Assembly (NCBI GenBank): GCA_009744235.1
Contig: WPHV01000005.1
Span: 248,001 to 312,000 of the forward strand
DNA from: Gillisella vitis
GTDB lineage: Bacteria; Pseudomonadota; Alphaproteobacteria; Rhizobiales; Rhizobiaceae
Direction: 5' to 3'
Length of the DNA: 64,000 nt
Shown: positions 33,794-43,966 of the stretch, in pieces
Position numbering within the stretch: position 1 is the first letter of the stretch
Layout of the letters: every line of letters starts with the position of its first letter
Translations under genes and position numbers: made by a program
Notes under the pieces: generated by a model
Told to the model about the DNA's origin: nothing
Databases searched by the model: none
The model's input: only the letters and a program-made list of their open reading frames with translations

Positions 33794-34609
33794 TCACCGC
33801 CCGGCGGCTGCAATGTGCTCATCGCGCTGGCGCTGCAACTCCCGCCGCTTGGTGCCAATGGATGCGATAATGACGCCAAGCGTCACGACGGCGATCAATA
33901 TGGTGCAGACCGCGTTGATTTCCGGCGTCACACCCAACCGCACCTGCGAATAGATCTTGATGGGCAGGGTCGTCGCGCCCGGCCCGGTGGTAAAGCTGGC
34001 AATCACCAGATCGTCCAGCGACAGGGTAAAGGCCAGCATCCAGCCGGAGACCACGGCGGGCAGGATCAGCGGCAGGGTGATGCGGAAAAAGGTCTTGACC
34101 GGCGGGCAACCGAGATCAAGCGCCGCCTCTTCCAGGCTGCGATCAAACGTCACCAGCCGCGATTGCACGACGATGGCCACATAGCACATGGTGAAGCTGG
34201 TATGGGCCAGCGTAATGGTCATCAACCCGCGATCGACATTCAGCGCAACGAACAGCAAAAGCAGCGACAGGCCGGTGATGACGTCAGGCATGACCAGCGG
34301 CGCATAGACCATGCCGGAAAACAGCATGCGGCCACGAAACCGCCCGAAGCGCACCAGCGCCAGCGCCGCCATGGTGCCAAGCACGGTGCCGAGGCTGGCC
34401 GAGATGACGCCAACCCGGAGCGTGACCCAGGCGGCATCCATCAGGCTGTCATTCTGCCAGATCTCCTGGTACCAGCGCAGGGAGAACCCGCCCCAGACCG
34501 TCACCAGCTTCGACGCGTTGAACGAGAAGATCACCAGGATCAGGATCGGCACATAGAGAAAAGCGAAACCGAACGTGAGAAAAACGGGATCGAAACGGCC
34601 AGATTTCAT
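33794..34609 (-). CDS. potI: Polyamine ABC transporter permease (PotI/PotC type)
   Basis: The ATG at 34609 follows GAGGG in the short gap after potH and gives 271 residues. About six helices are present. The permease EAA loop reads LEEAALDLGCPPVKTFFRITLPLILPAV, and the typical DDLVIASFTTGPG follows. The N-terminal FNASKLVTVWGGFSLRWYQEIWQ is a PotC/PotI marker. It pairs with PotH in the inner membrane and is driven by PotG. It is the last gene of the potFGHI cluster. Substrate specificity within polyamines cannot be read from the sequence. Confidence 0.92.
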   Translation of the reverse strand: MKSGRFDPVFLTFGFAFLYVPILILVIFSFNASKLVTVWGGFSLRWYQEIWQNDSLMDAAWVTLRVGVISASLGTVLGTMAALALVRFGRFRGRMLFSGMVYAPLVMPDVITGLSLLLLFVALNVDRGLMTITLAHTSFTMCYVAIVVQSRLVTFDRSLEEAALDLGCPPVKTFFRITLPLILPAVVSGWMLAFTLSLDDLVIASFTTGPGATTLPIKIYSQVRLGVTPEINAVCTILIAVVTLGVIIASIGTKRRELQRQRDEHIAAAGR

Positions 34610-34618
34610 CACGGTCCC

Positions 34619-35560
34619 TCACACTTTGCTTTGCTGGTTCTGGAAAATCATGATCGGCACCACCAGCAGAAGCAGCAGCACGATGGCGACGGCGGAGGCG
34701 ACGGGCCAGTCCCGATTGCCGAAAAACTCCGTCCACATGGTCTTGCCGATCATCAGCGTGTCGGCGCCACCCAGCAGGTCTGGAATGACGAATTCGCCTG
34801 TGATCGGAATGAAGCAGATCATCGATCCGGCAATCACCCCCGGCAGGGACAGCGGAAAGGTAATCCGCCAAAAGGCGGTCATCGGCGGGCAACCGAGATC
34901 GCTTGCCGCTTCCAGCAGGCTGCCATCCATCTTCTCCAGAGCCGAATAGAGCGGCAGGACCATGAAGGGCAGGTAGGAATAGACGATGCCGATGAACACC
35001 GCGATATCGGTCTGGTAGATATGCACCTGCTGGTCTGGACCGTAGATATGCAGGCTTTGCAGCAGCAGCGTCAAAAGCCCTTCCGGCTTCAAGATGCCGA
35101 TCCATGCATAGACGCGGATCAGGAATGAGGTCCAGAACGGCAGGATGACCATCATCACAAGGGTTGGGCGCAGTTCCGCCTTGGCGCGGGCCATGGCCAG
35201 CGCCATCGGGTAGCCGATCAACAGCAGCAGCAGGGTGGAAATCGCCGCGATCCTCAGCGAAGACAGATAGGATTCGATATAGAGCGGATCTTCACCGAGG
35301 ATCTGGAAATTCTCGAAATCCAGCTGCGACAGAAAATCGCCCAGCTGCGAAAAACCTTGGAAAACCGGCGTATAGGGCGGCATTGCGATGGCCGTATCCG
35401 ACAGCGCGATCTTCACGATGATGAAGAACGGCGCCAGGAAGAACAAACCCAGCCATAGATAGGGGAGGACAACAATCAGCCAGCGAGCCCGGCTTGCCTT
35501 GGAAAGCGCTGGGGGAAGTGCCGGAGGAACGGCTTGTGGAAGGGTTGCGGGCTCGGCCAT
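34619..35560 (-). CDS. potH: Polyamine ABC transporter permease (PotH/PotB type)
   Basis: The 313-residue protein has an unusual proline/alanine-rich N-terminus (EPATLPQAVPPALPPALS) before the first helix LPYLWLGLFFLAPFFIIVKI. Helical segments and the EAA loop (SLLEAASDLGCPPMTAFWRITFPLSLPGVIAGSM) match PotB/PotH. IPDLLGGADTLMIGKTMWTEFFGNRDWP is a family hallmark. It lies 4 bp after potG and 9 bp before potI, so it is translated in one operon. The protein should form a heterodimer with PotI. Confidence 0.92.
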   Translation of the reverse strand: MAEPATLPQAVPPALPPALSKASRARWLIVVLPYLWLGLFFLAPFFIIVKIALSDTAIAMPPYTPVFQGFSQLGDFLSQLDFENFQILGEDPLYIESYLSSLRIAAISTLLLLLIGYPMALAMARAKAELRPTLVMMVILPFWTSFLIRVYAWIGILKPEGLLTLLLQSLHIYGPDQQVHIYQTDIAVFIGIVYSYLPFMVLPLYSALEKMDGSLLEAASDLGCPPMTAFWRITFPLSLPGVIAGSMICFIPITGEFVIPDLLGGADTLMIGKTMWTEFFGNRDWPVASAVAIVLLLLLVVPIMIFQNQQSKV

Positions 35561-35564
35561 GGCG

Positions 35565-36713
35565 CTACCTCGTCAACAACAGGCCGGCATCCGGCGTCCA
35601 GGAAAACCAGACCTGATCGCCGAATGTAATCGGCCGGTCTACCAGGCGCGAGACATTGGCCTGTGCCGCCCGGAACGTGAAACCATCCTCGCGCCGGATG
35701 ATAAATACCGAAAAATCGCCGAGATAGCCGATATCCCAGACCTCACCGGAAAGCGCATTGACGTTGGTATCGGCGGGCGGGTCGATGGAGATACGAACCT
35801 TTTCCGGGCGGATGGCAAAGGCAACCTCGGCACCGTCAGCGAGATCGCAGGGCTGATCCACCAGGCAGGTGAAGCCGTCACAGGCAATGGCCACAGGGCC
35901 GCCCGCACTATCACTTCGCAGCAACCGTCCCTCAACGATATTGATATCGCCAATGAAATCCGCCACGTAACGGCAATTCGGCGCCTCATAGATTTCGGCG
36001 GGCGTCGCCACCTGGACGATTTCGCCCTTGTCCATGACCGCAATCCGGTCAGACACCGTCATCGCCTCTTCCTGGTCATGGGTAACGATCAGGAAGGTCA
36101 GGCCAAGCTCGGTCTGGATATCCATCAGCTCGAACTGGGTTTCCTCACGCAGCTTGCGGTCCAGCGCGCCGAGCGGCTCGTCCAGCAGCAGCACTTTCGG
36201 GCGTTTGGCCAGTGAGCGGGCCAAGGCGACACGCTGGCGCTGGCCGCCGGAAAGCTGGCCTGGCTTTCGCCTGGCAAACTCCTCCAGCTTGACCAGTTTC
36301 AACATTTCCTCGACCCGCGCCTTTATTTCACCCTTGGGCAGATTGTCCTGCTCCAGGCCAAAGGCGATGTTCTTTTCCACCGACATATGCGGAAACAGCG
36401 CGTAGGACTGGAACATCATATTGGTCGGGCGGCGATAGGGCGGCACGCCGGCCAGATCGCGGCCCTGCAACAGGATGCGACCCTCGGTCGGCTCCTCGAA
36501 ACCGGCCAGCATCCGCATCAGCGTGGTCTTGCCGCAGCCAGATGGCCCAAGCAGCGAGAAAAACTCCCGCTCGTAGATGTTCAGGGTAAGGTTATCGACT
36601 GCCGTGAACGGCCCAAAGCGTTTAGTGACATTTTCAAACCGGATGAAGGGCATTTGCCCCCGCTCCGTCCAAGGTGCGAATTTGCGTTTTACCGGCCCCA
36701 GAGTCTTCGCCAT
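35565..36713 (-). CDS. potG: Polyamine ABC transporter ATPase (PotG/PotA type)
   Basis: The ATG at 36713 gives 382 residues. Walker A is GPSGCGKTTLMRML, the signature is LSGGQRQRVALARSLAKRP, Walker B is VLLLDEPLGALD, and the H-loop is IVTHDQEEAMTVSDRIAVM. A C-terminal TOBE domain (from about residue 290) fits the PotA/PotG group. The frame is open upstream of the chosen start. It follows potF with about a 100-bp gap that holds a stem-loop with T-tract at 36780-36801. The ATPase energises PotH/PotI. Confidence 0.94.
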   Translation of the reverse strand: MAKTLGPVKRKFAPWTERGQMPFIRFENVTKRFGPFTAVDNLTLNIYEREFFSLLGPSGCGKTTLMRMLAGFEEPTEGRILLQGRDLAGVPPYRRPTNMMFQSYALFPHMSVEKNIAFGLEQDNLPKGEIKARVEEMLKLVKLEEFARRKPGQLSGGQRQRVALARSLAKRPKVLLLDEPLGALDRKLREETQFELMDIQTELGLTFLIVTHDQEEAMTVSDRIAVMDKGEIVQVATPAEIYEAPNCRYVADFIGDINIVEGRLLRSDSAGGPVAIACDGFTCLVDQPCDLADGAEVAFAIRPEKVRISIDPPADTNVNALSGEVWDIGYLGDFSVFIIRREDGFTFRAAQANVSRLVDRPITFGDQVWFSWTPDAGLLLTR

Positions 36714-36779
36714 CGGTCCCCTTCCCCGCCTGCCTTGTTTGCCAAGGCCTGTACGGTCTGTTGTGCGCGTCTCAAATAG

Positions 36780-36801
36780 AAAACGGGGCATTTCTGCCCC
36801 G
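36780..36801 (-). terminator. Stem-loop (attenuator) between potF and potG
   Basis: On the minus strand CGGGGCA and TGCCCCG enclose GAAA, followed by TTTT. It sits 12 bp after the potF stop and before potG. It could partly stop transcription so that the binding protein is made in excess over the membrane parts, a known theme in ABC operons. Confidence 0.7.
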
Positions 36802-36812
36802 CTTCATCTCGT

Positions 36813-37928
36813 TTACTTGCCGGTCTTGACCTGGGTCCAGAGCCGGTTCAGGACGCGCTGCGATTTGGGATCGTAAGGCGAGATGGTGAACAGCCGCTTC
36901 ATAGTCGCCTCGTCGGGATAGACGGAGGGATTGTTGAGCACATCGGCGCTGACCATTTTTTGCGAGGCGAGATTGCCATTGGCATAGGAGACGAAATCAG
37001 ATGCCTTGGCGATTACCTCAGGCTTCATAAGGTAATTGATGAAGGCATGGGCTTCCTCGACATTCTTGGCATCAGCCGGGATCGCCAGGTTGTCGAACCA
37101 CATATAGGTTCCTTCCTTGGGGATCACATAGGCGATTTCCACGCCGTTCTTGGCCTCTTCCGCCCGCTTCTTGGCCTGGATCACATCGCCGGACCAGCCG
37201 ATGGTGGCGCAGATATCGCCATTGGCGAGATCATTCAGGTAGGAGGAGGAGTTGAAGGTCTTGGCACTGGGCCGGATCGCCTGGTAGACCTTGGCGCCTG
37301 CTTCCAGATCGGCTGTTTTCTTGCTGTCAGCCGGTTTGCCGATGTAGTTCATGGCAATCGCGAAGGTTTCATCCGAGGCATCGAGGATGTTCAAGCCGCA
37401 TTGCTTGAGCTTCTTGGCGTTTTCCGGCTTGAAGATGAAGTCCCAGCTATCGACCTTGACGTCATCTCCGAAGATCGCCTTGATCTTCTTGACATTGTAG
37501 CCAATGCCGGTCGTGCCCCACATATAGTTGACGGCATATTGGTTGCCGGGATCGTAATTGGCTAGCCGCTCCATGACCATCGGCCACATATTGGCAAGAT
37601 TCGGCAGTTTCGACTTGTCGAGCTTCTGGAACACGCCCGCCTGGATCTGGCGCGCCAGGAACGGACCGGTCGGCACCACCACATCATAGCCAGAGCCACC
37701 GGCCAAAAGCTTGGTTTCCAACAGGTCGTTGTTGTCGAAGACGTCATAGACGACTTTGATGCCGGTTTCCTTGGTGAAATCCTCGAGAATCTGCGGATCG
37801 ATATAATCCGACCAATTGTAGACATGCACTTCCCGTTCGGCAGCACCGGCAGGCAGCGCGCCCGCCGAAGCGGTGATGGACATGGCCGCAAAGGCGGCGG
37901 CAGCAAAGCGAATCCCGGTGGATGTCAT
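36813..37928 (-). CDS. potF: Polyamine-binding periplasmic protein (PotF/PotD type)
   Basis: The ATG at 37928 follows AGGAGACGTG and gives 371 residues. A signal peptide (FAAAAFAAMSITASAGALPAG) is followed by the PotF/PotD start VHVYNWSDYIDPQILEDF. Landmarks KVVYDVFDNNDLLETKLL, GYDVVVPTGPFLARQIQAG, AVNYMWGTTGIGYN, IGWSGDVIQAKKRAEEA and EGTYMWFDNLAIPADAKN fit the putrescine/spermidine-binding group. N-terminal W-S-D and the later W-x-G-D-x-x-Q segment are ligand-contact regions. It delivers polyamine to PotH/PotI. It is the first gene of the operon and is divergent from the unknown gene at 38203. Confidence 0.93.
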   Translation of the reverse strand: MTSTGIRFAAAAFAAMSITASAGALPAGAAEREVHVYNWSDYIDPQILEDFTKETGIKVVYDVFDNNDLLETKLLAGGSGYDVVVPTGPFLARQIQAGVFQKLDKSKLPNLANMWPMVMERLANYDPGNQYAVNYMWGTTGIGYNVKKIKAIFGDDVKVDSWDFIFKPENAKKLKQCGLNILDASDETFAIAMNYIGKPADSKKTADLEAGAKVYQAIRPSAKTFNSSSYLNDLANGDICATIGWSGDVIQAKKRAEEAKNGVEIAYVIPKEGTYMWFDNLAIPADAKNVEEAHAFINYLMKPEVIAKASDFVSYANGNLASQKMVSADVLNNPSVYPDEATMKRLFTISPYDPKSQRVLNRLWTQVKTGK

Positions 37929-38202
37929 CACGTCTCCTGTATCCAGGCCATTGGGGGATAAGGCCCGTCGTTCCCATTATTTTTCGCCAGACTAGAAAGG
38001 AAATATGCGCTCGACAAGCGTAATTTTCCGCATCACAGCAAAGCAGCGCACAATGTACCGGCGGGGCACCGGCTGGTTGAAGCGGCAGGACCATCTTCTT
38101 CATGACATGCGGCCCGGCTAGCTCCCCTCAATAACCAACTGTCAATCTTTTTAAAACATCTTATGGTTATATTATTTTAAAATTCAATCAAAGGTAGATA
38201 CA

Positions 38203-39192
38203 ATGAGCGACGCCAATGTGACATACCAGACCATTTTTTCCGCAGGCCAATTCGTGACCGGTGTACGCCAGGATGCCGGCACCGACCAGCCGGTCGTGCT
38301 GACCGGAAATTACCAGCCGACCCAAGGTGCGCAATCGCAGGCGCTTCTCTATCGCGGGCCGCTGTTTCCCACCGACAGCTCGGGCTATGCCTATCTGACC
38401 CCCGTTTTCAAAGGCCAGACGGTGACGACATCGACCTTTTACGGTCCGAATACACCTTTGTTCAATCCTGGCATCGGCAAGGGAAATGTGCGTGCCGTCG
38501 GCAGCTATAAATATGCTGAGGCCTCCGATCCGACTGCCGACCATGGCATGATGTATGAAGGCGCCTTCGACGGTTCGGGCAAATGGACGGCGCTCGACAT
38601 ACCCAAGGATGTTGCCGGTGGGATAGTGTTTTATACCATTGCCCATTCCACCATGGGCGACCTGGTGGTCGGCAATTTCGATATTACCGGGCAGGCTGCC
38701 TCGGCAGCCGCCTTCATTTACGATATCCGCACGCAAAGCTTCTCCAGGCTCAGCCTCGGGCCGCTCACCACCGCCTATGGCATCTGGCAAAATGGCGGCG
38801 ACGGCAGCAATGCCTATACGATCGTCGGCGGCTACAAGGGCGCAACCGGAATCAATGTCGGCTTCGTGCTGGATTACGATGCCGAGACGAAAAAGATCAG
38901 CAATGTCAAGAATTACAGCTATCAGGGCAAGCCAGAGCTGGTGACCCATTTCGAAGGCATCAGCGCCATAGAGAGTGGCTATTGCCTGGCTGCGATGTCG
39001 GACCAGGACACCGCTTTCGTGACCATCGGTCGCAATAGCGACGGAACCTTTACCGACGCCAAATGGGTTCCGGTCGCCTATCCAACCAGCGATGGACCAT
39101 CAACCGGCAATACGGTGATCGACAACAATCTGATGGGCATCATGACCACGGGAGGCCACGTGCAATCCTATCTGGCAGTGATTAAAGCCTAG
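38203..39192 (+). CDS. Unknown protein with beta-propeller-like repeats
   Basis: The 329-residue protein has a good ribosome site (AAAGGTAGATACA). It contains at least four diverged repeats beginning with G-N-Y, G-S-Y, G-N-F or G-G-Y: GNYQPTQGAQSQALLYRG, GSYKYAEASDPTADHGMMYE, GNFDITGQAASAAAFIYD and GGYKGATGINVGFVLDYD. Each is a beta-strand pattern of the kind seen in Kelch-like or beta-propeller proteins. No signal peptide and no catalytic motif are visible. I do not recognise a family. Its promoter faces that of potF. It is a soluble, possibly binding or extracellular protein whose role is unknown. Confidence 0.6.
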   Translation: MSDANVTYQTIFSAGQFVTGVRQDAGTDQPVVLTGNYQPTQGAQSQALLYRGPLFPTDSSGYAYLTPVFKGQTVTTSTFYGPNTPLFNPGIGKGNVRAVGSYKYAEASDPTADHGMMYEGAFDGSGKWTALDIPKDVAGGIVFYTIAHSTMGDLVVGNFDITGQAASAAAFIYDIRTQSFSRLSLGPLTTAYGIWQNGGDGSNAYTIVGGYKGATGINVGFVLDYDAETKKISNVKNYSYQGKPELVTHFEGISAIESGYCLAAMSDQDTAFVTIGRNSDGTFTDAKWVPVAYPTSDGPSTGNTVIDNNLMGIMTTGGHVQSYLAVIKA

Positions 39193-39220
39193 AGTTTGTT
39201 CGCCCCCTCACTGGGAGCCG

Positions 39221-40630
39221 TCACTGGAAATCGAAGGCGCTTAATCCCGCCGTCATTTCGTCCAATCCGAGTGGCCGCGTCATCGGCGGCTCGGCCCTGG
39301 AAAGACAGGCCTGTCGCTCACAGATTCGGCAGGCCTGGCCGATCTCCACTGGCGCCATCCGCGCCTCGCCATAGACGGTGTCCTGTGCGTGAACGAGATC
39401 GCAGCCGAGCAGCAGGGCCGTGCGGCGGACCCGCTGCTGAAAGCCCGCCTGTGGCCCTTCCAACGTGCGCGACACGGTGAGAAAACCCACGCCATCCGGA
39501 GCAACCACTGGCTCGACCAGAACCTGTCCGGGCTCTGAAAAGGCCGCATGAATGTTCAGCTTCGGACATTGGCCGCCGAACGTGGCGCGCGGAAAGCCCT
39601 GCCCGCCAGCCCGGCGGATGATATTACCGGCATGATCGATCTCCATCATGAAGAACCCGATGCCCGCAGCGCCCGTCCGTTGCAATGTGACCAGCCGCGA
39701 GGCCGCCTGCTCGAATGACACCCGGAACCGGGCGCGCAGCACGTCCACATCATAACGCGCCCGCTGCGCCGCAGCCAGAAAAGCGCCGTAGGGCATGATC
39801 AGCGCCAGCGCTGCGTAGCGCGCCAACTCGAACCGGGCGATGCGGCGTGCTTCATTTGAGGTCAGGGCCAGAGTTTCCAGCTCGGCGCGGATCTCCTCGC
39901 CCATCACAAGAAGACAGGCTTCCATGGCCATTTCCCGCAACTGGTCGAAGGGCGACAGCCGTTCCGACAGGAACAGCCGCATGGAATGGCGGTCATAGCG
40001 CCGCCCGAGATGCGGCATGACATGCACAGGCAGCGCCCGCACGACGATGCCGTGTTGGGTGCGCAGCCAGGTTTTCAGCGCAGCCTCCAGCCCATCGCCC
40101 GGATCGAGCGCCGCATAAAAGGCTTCCGCCGCCGCCTCGATCAGGGGAAAATGCAGGCTGCGGCGCTCCAGCACGTCGCGCACTTCATCCATCGGCAGCC
40201 GCGCCCCGGCCAGCGCCGTTTCATGGCCCTCACGGGCCAGCAATTCCGCAAGATCCGACAGGCGCTTGGCCTGCTCCCGGTAGGCCCGGTAAAGCTTGAC
40301 CACGCCGCTGGCGGCATTGGGGGCGGCCTCGGCAAACTCGATCAACTCCTGATCGCCCGGAATTTCTCCAGCCAGCAGCGGATCGGCAAACACTTCGCGC
40401 AATGGCACCGAGCCGCCGCCCGCATCGCCCTGTAATTCCTCCAGATCGACCTTGTAGACCGAAGCCAATTTCAGCAGCAATTGCACGGTCAGCGGTCGCT
40501 GGTTGCGCTCGATCAGATTGAGGTAGGACGGCGAAATGCCCAGCGCCTCGGCCATCGCCGTCTGGGTCAGGCCCAGGCCGTTGCGCACCCGTCGCACCCG
40601 TGGCCCGGCAAAGATCTTATGGTCGGCCAT
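39221..40630 (-). CDS. RamB/ScfR-type XRE regulator, divergent from isocitrate lyase
   Basis: The 469-residue protein has an N-terminal XRE helix-turn-helix (LTQTAMAEALGISPSYLNLIERNQRPL, about residues 20-46). A middle ImmA/IrrE-like region (about 160-300) carries no clear HEXXH motif. The C-terminal domain has a Cys cluster CRICERQACLSR, as in the short-chain fatty-acyl-CoA-responsive regulators (ScfR, RamB). RamB controls isocitrate lyase and malate synthase genes in actinobacteria. Divergent placement next to aceA supports the same role here. Several TTTACAA/TTGTAAA motifs in the shared promoter are candidate sites. The effector may be acetyl-CoA or a related acyl-CoA. Confidence 0.85.
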   Translation of the reverse strand: MADHKIFAGPRVRRVRNGLGLTQTAMAEALGISPSYLNLIERNQRPLTVQLLLKLASVYKVDLEELQGDAGGGSVPLREVFADPLLAGEIPGDQELIEFAEAAPNAASGVVKLYRAYREQAKRLSDLAELLAREGHETALAGARLPMDEVRDVLERRSLHFPLIEAAAEAFYAALDPGDGLEAALKTWLRTQHGIVVRALPVHVMPHLGRRYDRHSMRLFLSERLSPFDQLREMAMEACLLVMGEEIRAELETLALTSNEARRIARFELARYAALALIMPYGAFLAAAQRARYDVDVLRARFRVSFEQAASRLVTLQRTGAAGIGFFMMEIDHAGNIIRRAGGQGFPRATFGGQCPKLNIHAAFSEPGQVLVEPVVAPDGVGFLTVSRTLEGPQAGFQQRVRRTALLLGCDLVHAQDTVYGEARMAPVEIGQACRICERQACLSRAEPPMTRPLGLDEMTAGLSAFDFQ

Positions 40631-40650
40631 ATCAGCCCCTCCGACAGGAA

Positions 40651-40801
40651 TTTACAAAAATCGACCCCCTTAGGGCGCTACAGCATTATTTACAATTTTT
40701 ACAATATTACATCGCTCATTTGTAAACAACAAGACATCCTAACCTCTTTCAACCCGTTGTTTTATCGTTTTTTCTTGGGATTTTTTGCAGCGCATTGTAA
40801 A
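40651..40801. promoter_or_regulatory. Cluster of TTTACAA / TTGTAAA motifs in the aceA promoter gap
   Basis: Five half-site-like motifs are visible: TTTACAAA at 40651, TTTACAA at 40689 and 40698, TTTGTAAA at 40719 and TTGTAAA at 40795. The gap between the divergent genes is 249 bp. The motifs are likely operators of the adjacent RamB/ScfR-type regulator, which acts on both promoters. The regulator link is inferred. Confidence 0.55.
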
Positions 40802-40879
40802 ACAAGTCACATCAGACCAGCAGGAAAGCAGCAAGAGGAGCGCGGTATTCCTGCATGAAAACGACAAGAGGAGACTGCC

Positions 40880-42169
<1,290 letters not shown>

Positions 42170-42240
42170 GTTCTGGGCCGTTGTCCTGCTGATATCCACC
42201 GCCTTGGCCAGTCCGAAACTAACGGCTGCCTTTATCGCAA

Positions 42241-42265
42241 TTCCCGCCCGGTCTCGGGCGGGGAA
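42241..42265 (+). repeat. Stem-loop between aceA and the downstream small gene
   Basis: Arms TTCCCGCCCG and CGGGCGGGGAA (one bulged G) flank GTCT. There is no clear U-tract. It may stabilise the aceA message or weakly attenuate transcription before the 86-residue gene. Confidence 0.5.
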
Positions 42266-42303
42266 TCCCTTTCAAAAACCCCAGACATAAGAGGAGCAAT
42301 GCC

Positions 42304-42564
42304 ATGACACCCCAGACCCGCGTTAAAGAACGTGCCGAAGAACAGGCAACCGCCATGAATGCCGACCAGCAGGCGCTGATCCGGATGCTGGCCAATGATC
42401 TGCACCGGCTGAACCATTCCGTCATGAAAGCTGTTGAAGCTGGTGTTTCCGTCGAGCTGGTCCGCTCCGCCCGCCACCATGGCGGCGATGGAAACTGGGG
42501 CGATCTGTTGATCCCGGTCGTGGTCACCCAAGGGATTGCCGCTCAGGGCATCAAGGCCGCCTGA
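42304..42564 (+). CDS. Small helical protein downstream of aceA
   Basis: This 86-residue protein follows an AGAGGAG ribosome site. It is helical: TRVKERAEEQATAMNADQQALIRMLANDLHRLNHSVMKAVEAG, then VELVRSARHHGGDGNWGDLLIPVV. No signal peptide or membrane helix. I know of no named family. Its position directly after aceA with a stem-loop between suggests co-expression with the glyoxylate shunt. A long perfect hairpin follows at 42576-42615. Confidence 0.6.
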   Translation: MTPQTRVKERAEEQATAMNADQQALIRMLANDLHRLNHSVMKAVEAGVSVELVRSARHHGGDGNWGDLLIPVVVTQGIAAQGIKAA

Positions 42565-42575
42565 TAGGAAATGGC

Positions 42576-42615
42576 AAGCAGTTTAGCCCGGCTGGGAGGC
42601 CGGGCTAAACTGCTT
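42576..42615. terminator. Long perfect hairpin between convergent genes
   Basis: Arms of 17 bp, 42576-42592 and 42599-42615, are perfect reverse complements around a 6-base loop. On the plus strand TTTCC follows; on the minus strand the 3' end of the MFS gene (stop at 42605) lies inside the stem. It probably ends both converging transcripts. Confidence 0.75.
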
Positions 42616-43798
42616 TCCCGCTGGTTTTAGTCTTGAGGCGCAGGCCCAGAACCAAGGGGACGCTGATGGCATAAACGGCAATGACCGACATCCAGATGCC
42701 CCCCGGCCAATAATCCCTGATGAGAAAGTAAACACTCGAAAACGCCAGGGGACCGATAATGGCGGCAAGGCTGAGGGCCGAGGCCAGTACGCCCTGGAAT
42801 TGGCCTTGCTTGTCCGCATCGACCTGGGCGGTCGCCAAGGATTGCAGGGCCGGAACGCCAATGCCGCTCAAGGAAAAAACCGGCATGATCGCAAACACCA
42901 TCCAGCTTTCCGTTGCAAAGGCAATGACGGCCAGCGAAAAGCAGGCACTGGAAACGCCGATCAAAATGGCGACCCGCTCGCCGAACAGCTTGACCGCCGG
43001 GCCAGGAAGAAAGGTCTGAGCAAGCGCCTGACAGATGCCGAACGCGCCGAGTGACAGGCCGATCCACAGCCCGCTCCACTGAAACGCATCGCCACCCCAC
43101 AGCGCCCAGCAGGTGGCATAGGCCTCGCCGGTCAGGCTGAAGAGGAAAAACAGGATGACCATCGGCAGCAGGTTTTTCAGCGAAAACGCCCAGCGCAAAG
43201 GCCGCAGCGGGTTGATGGCCGCCAGATCGAGTTTCTCCCGCGTCGGGATGCGGGACTCCGGCAGGACGAAAAACGCCAGCAGAAGATTGCCACCATTCAG
43301 CACCGCAGCGGCAATGAACGGCAGCCGTAGCCAATAATCCCCCAGCGCCCCGCCGATAATTGGCCCGAAGATGAAGCCCAGGCCGAACATCGCATTAAAC
43401 AGCCCAAAGCGCCGCGCCCGCTGATCCTCCGGCGAAATATCCGTCACATAGGCCGTCGCCACCGACATATTGGCGCTGGTCAACCCGGTAATGGCACGCC
43501 CCAGCAGCAGCAGCCAGAGATTGTCGGCAAAGGCGAGAAACAGATAATTGACCGCCGCCCCCGCCAGCGAAATCAACAGGATCGGTCGGCGACCAAGCCG
43601 ATCACTGAGCGATCCCAGGATCGGCGCAAAGATAAACTGAATGACAGCATGAAGCGCCACCAACATGCCGATATAAGGCGCCACATTCTGAATATGCGTC
43701 ACCTCCCGCAACAAAGCCGGCAAAATGGGAAAGATAAGGCCAAACCCGACCGCATCGAGAGCGACGGTGGCGAAAATGACGACGAGAGCTTTGTTCAT
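42605..43798 (-). CDS. MFS efflux transporter, TetA/TCR-like
   Basis: The 397-residue protein has about twelve hydrophobic helices and the major-facilitator motif A loop GSLSDRLGRRPILL between helices 2 and 3. The opening DAVGFGLIFPILPALLREVTH and FLAFADNLWLLLLGRAITGLTSANMSVA are close to class A/G tetracycline/proton antiporters. GPIIGGALGDYWLRLPF is motif C. No TetR repressor gene is next to it, so it may be a constitutive pump with a broader substrate range. It is transcribed alone; a rhizobial intergenic motif precedes it. Drug specificity cannot be read from the sequence. Confidence 0.85.
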   Translation of the reverse strand: MNKALVVIFATVALDAVGFGLIFPILPALLREVTHIQNVAPYIGMLVALHAVIQFIFAPILGSLSDRLGRRPILLISLAGAAVNYLFLAFADNLWLLLLGRAITGLTSANMSVATAYVTDISPEDQRARRFGLFNAMFGLGFIFGPIIGGALGDYWLRLPFIAAAVLNGGNLLLAFFVLPESRIPTREKLDLAAINPLRPLRWAFSLKNLLPMVILFFLFSLTGEAYATCWALWGGDAFQWSGLWIGLSLGAFGICQALAQTFLPGPAVKLFGERVAILIGVSSACFSLAVIAFATESWMVFAIMPVFSLSGIGVPALQSLATAQVDADKQGQFQGVLASALSLAAIIGPLAFSSVYFLIRDYWPGGIWMSVIAVYAISVPLVLGLRLKTKTSGKAV

Positions 43799-43966
43799 AG
43801 CGCATTCCGGTTACAGCATTTCCAGCAGAAGTGCGATGCGGTTTTGTGATCGGAGATACGAGCGAAGAAAGAGTGGGCAGGTTTATAGCGCCGAGAAGAC
43901 GGCGGCGGCTTGCGGTTGGGCCTGATAAATTTTGAATATGCGTTCAGGTCTCGTCCGCTTTCGGCC

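Noticed and set aside
33815..35128. 437-codon plus-strand open frame across potI and potH
   Set aside because: It is extremely rich in H, D, Q and R with no fold pattern; both permeases are well supported on the minus strand.
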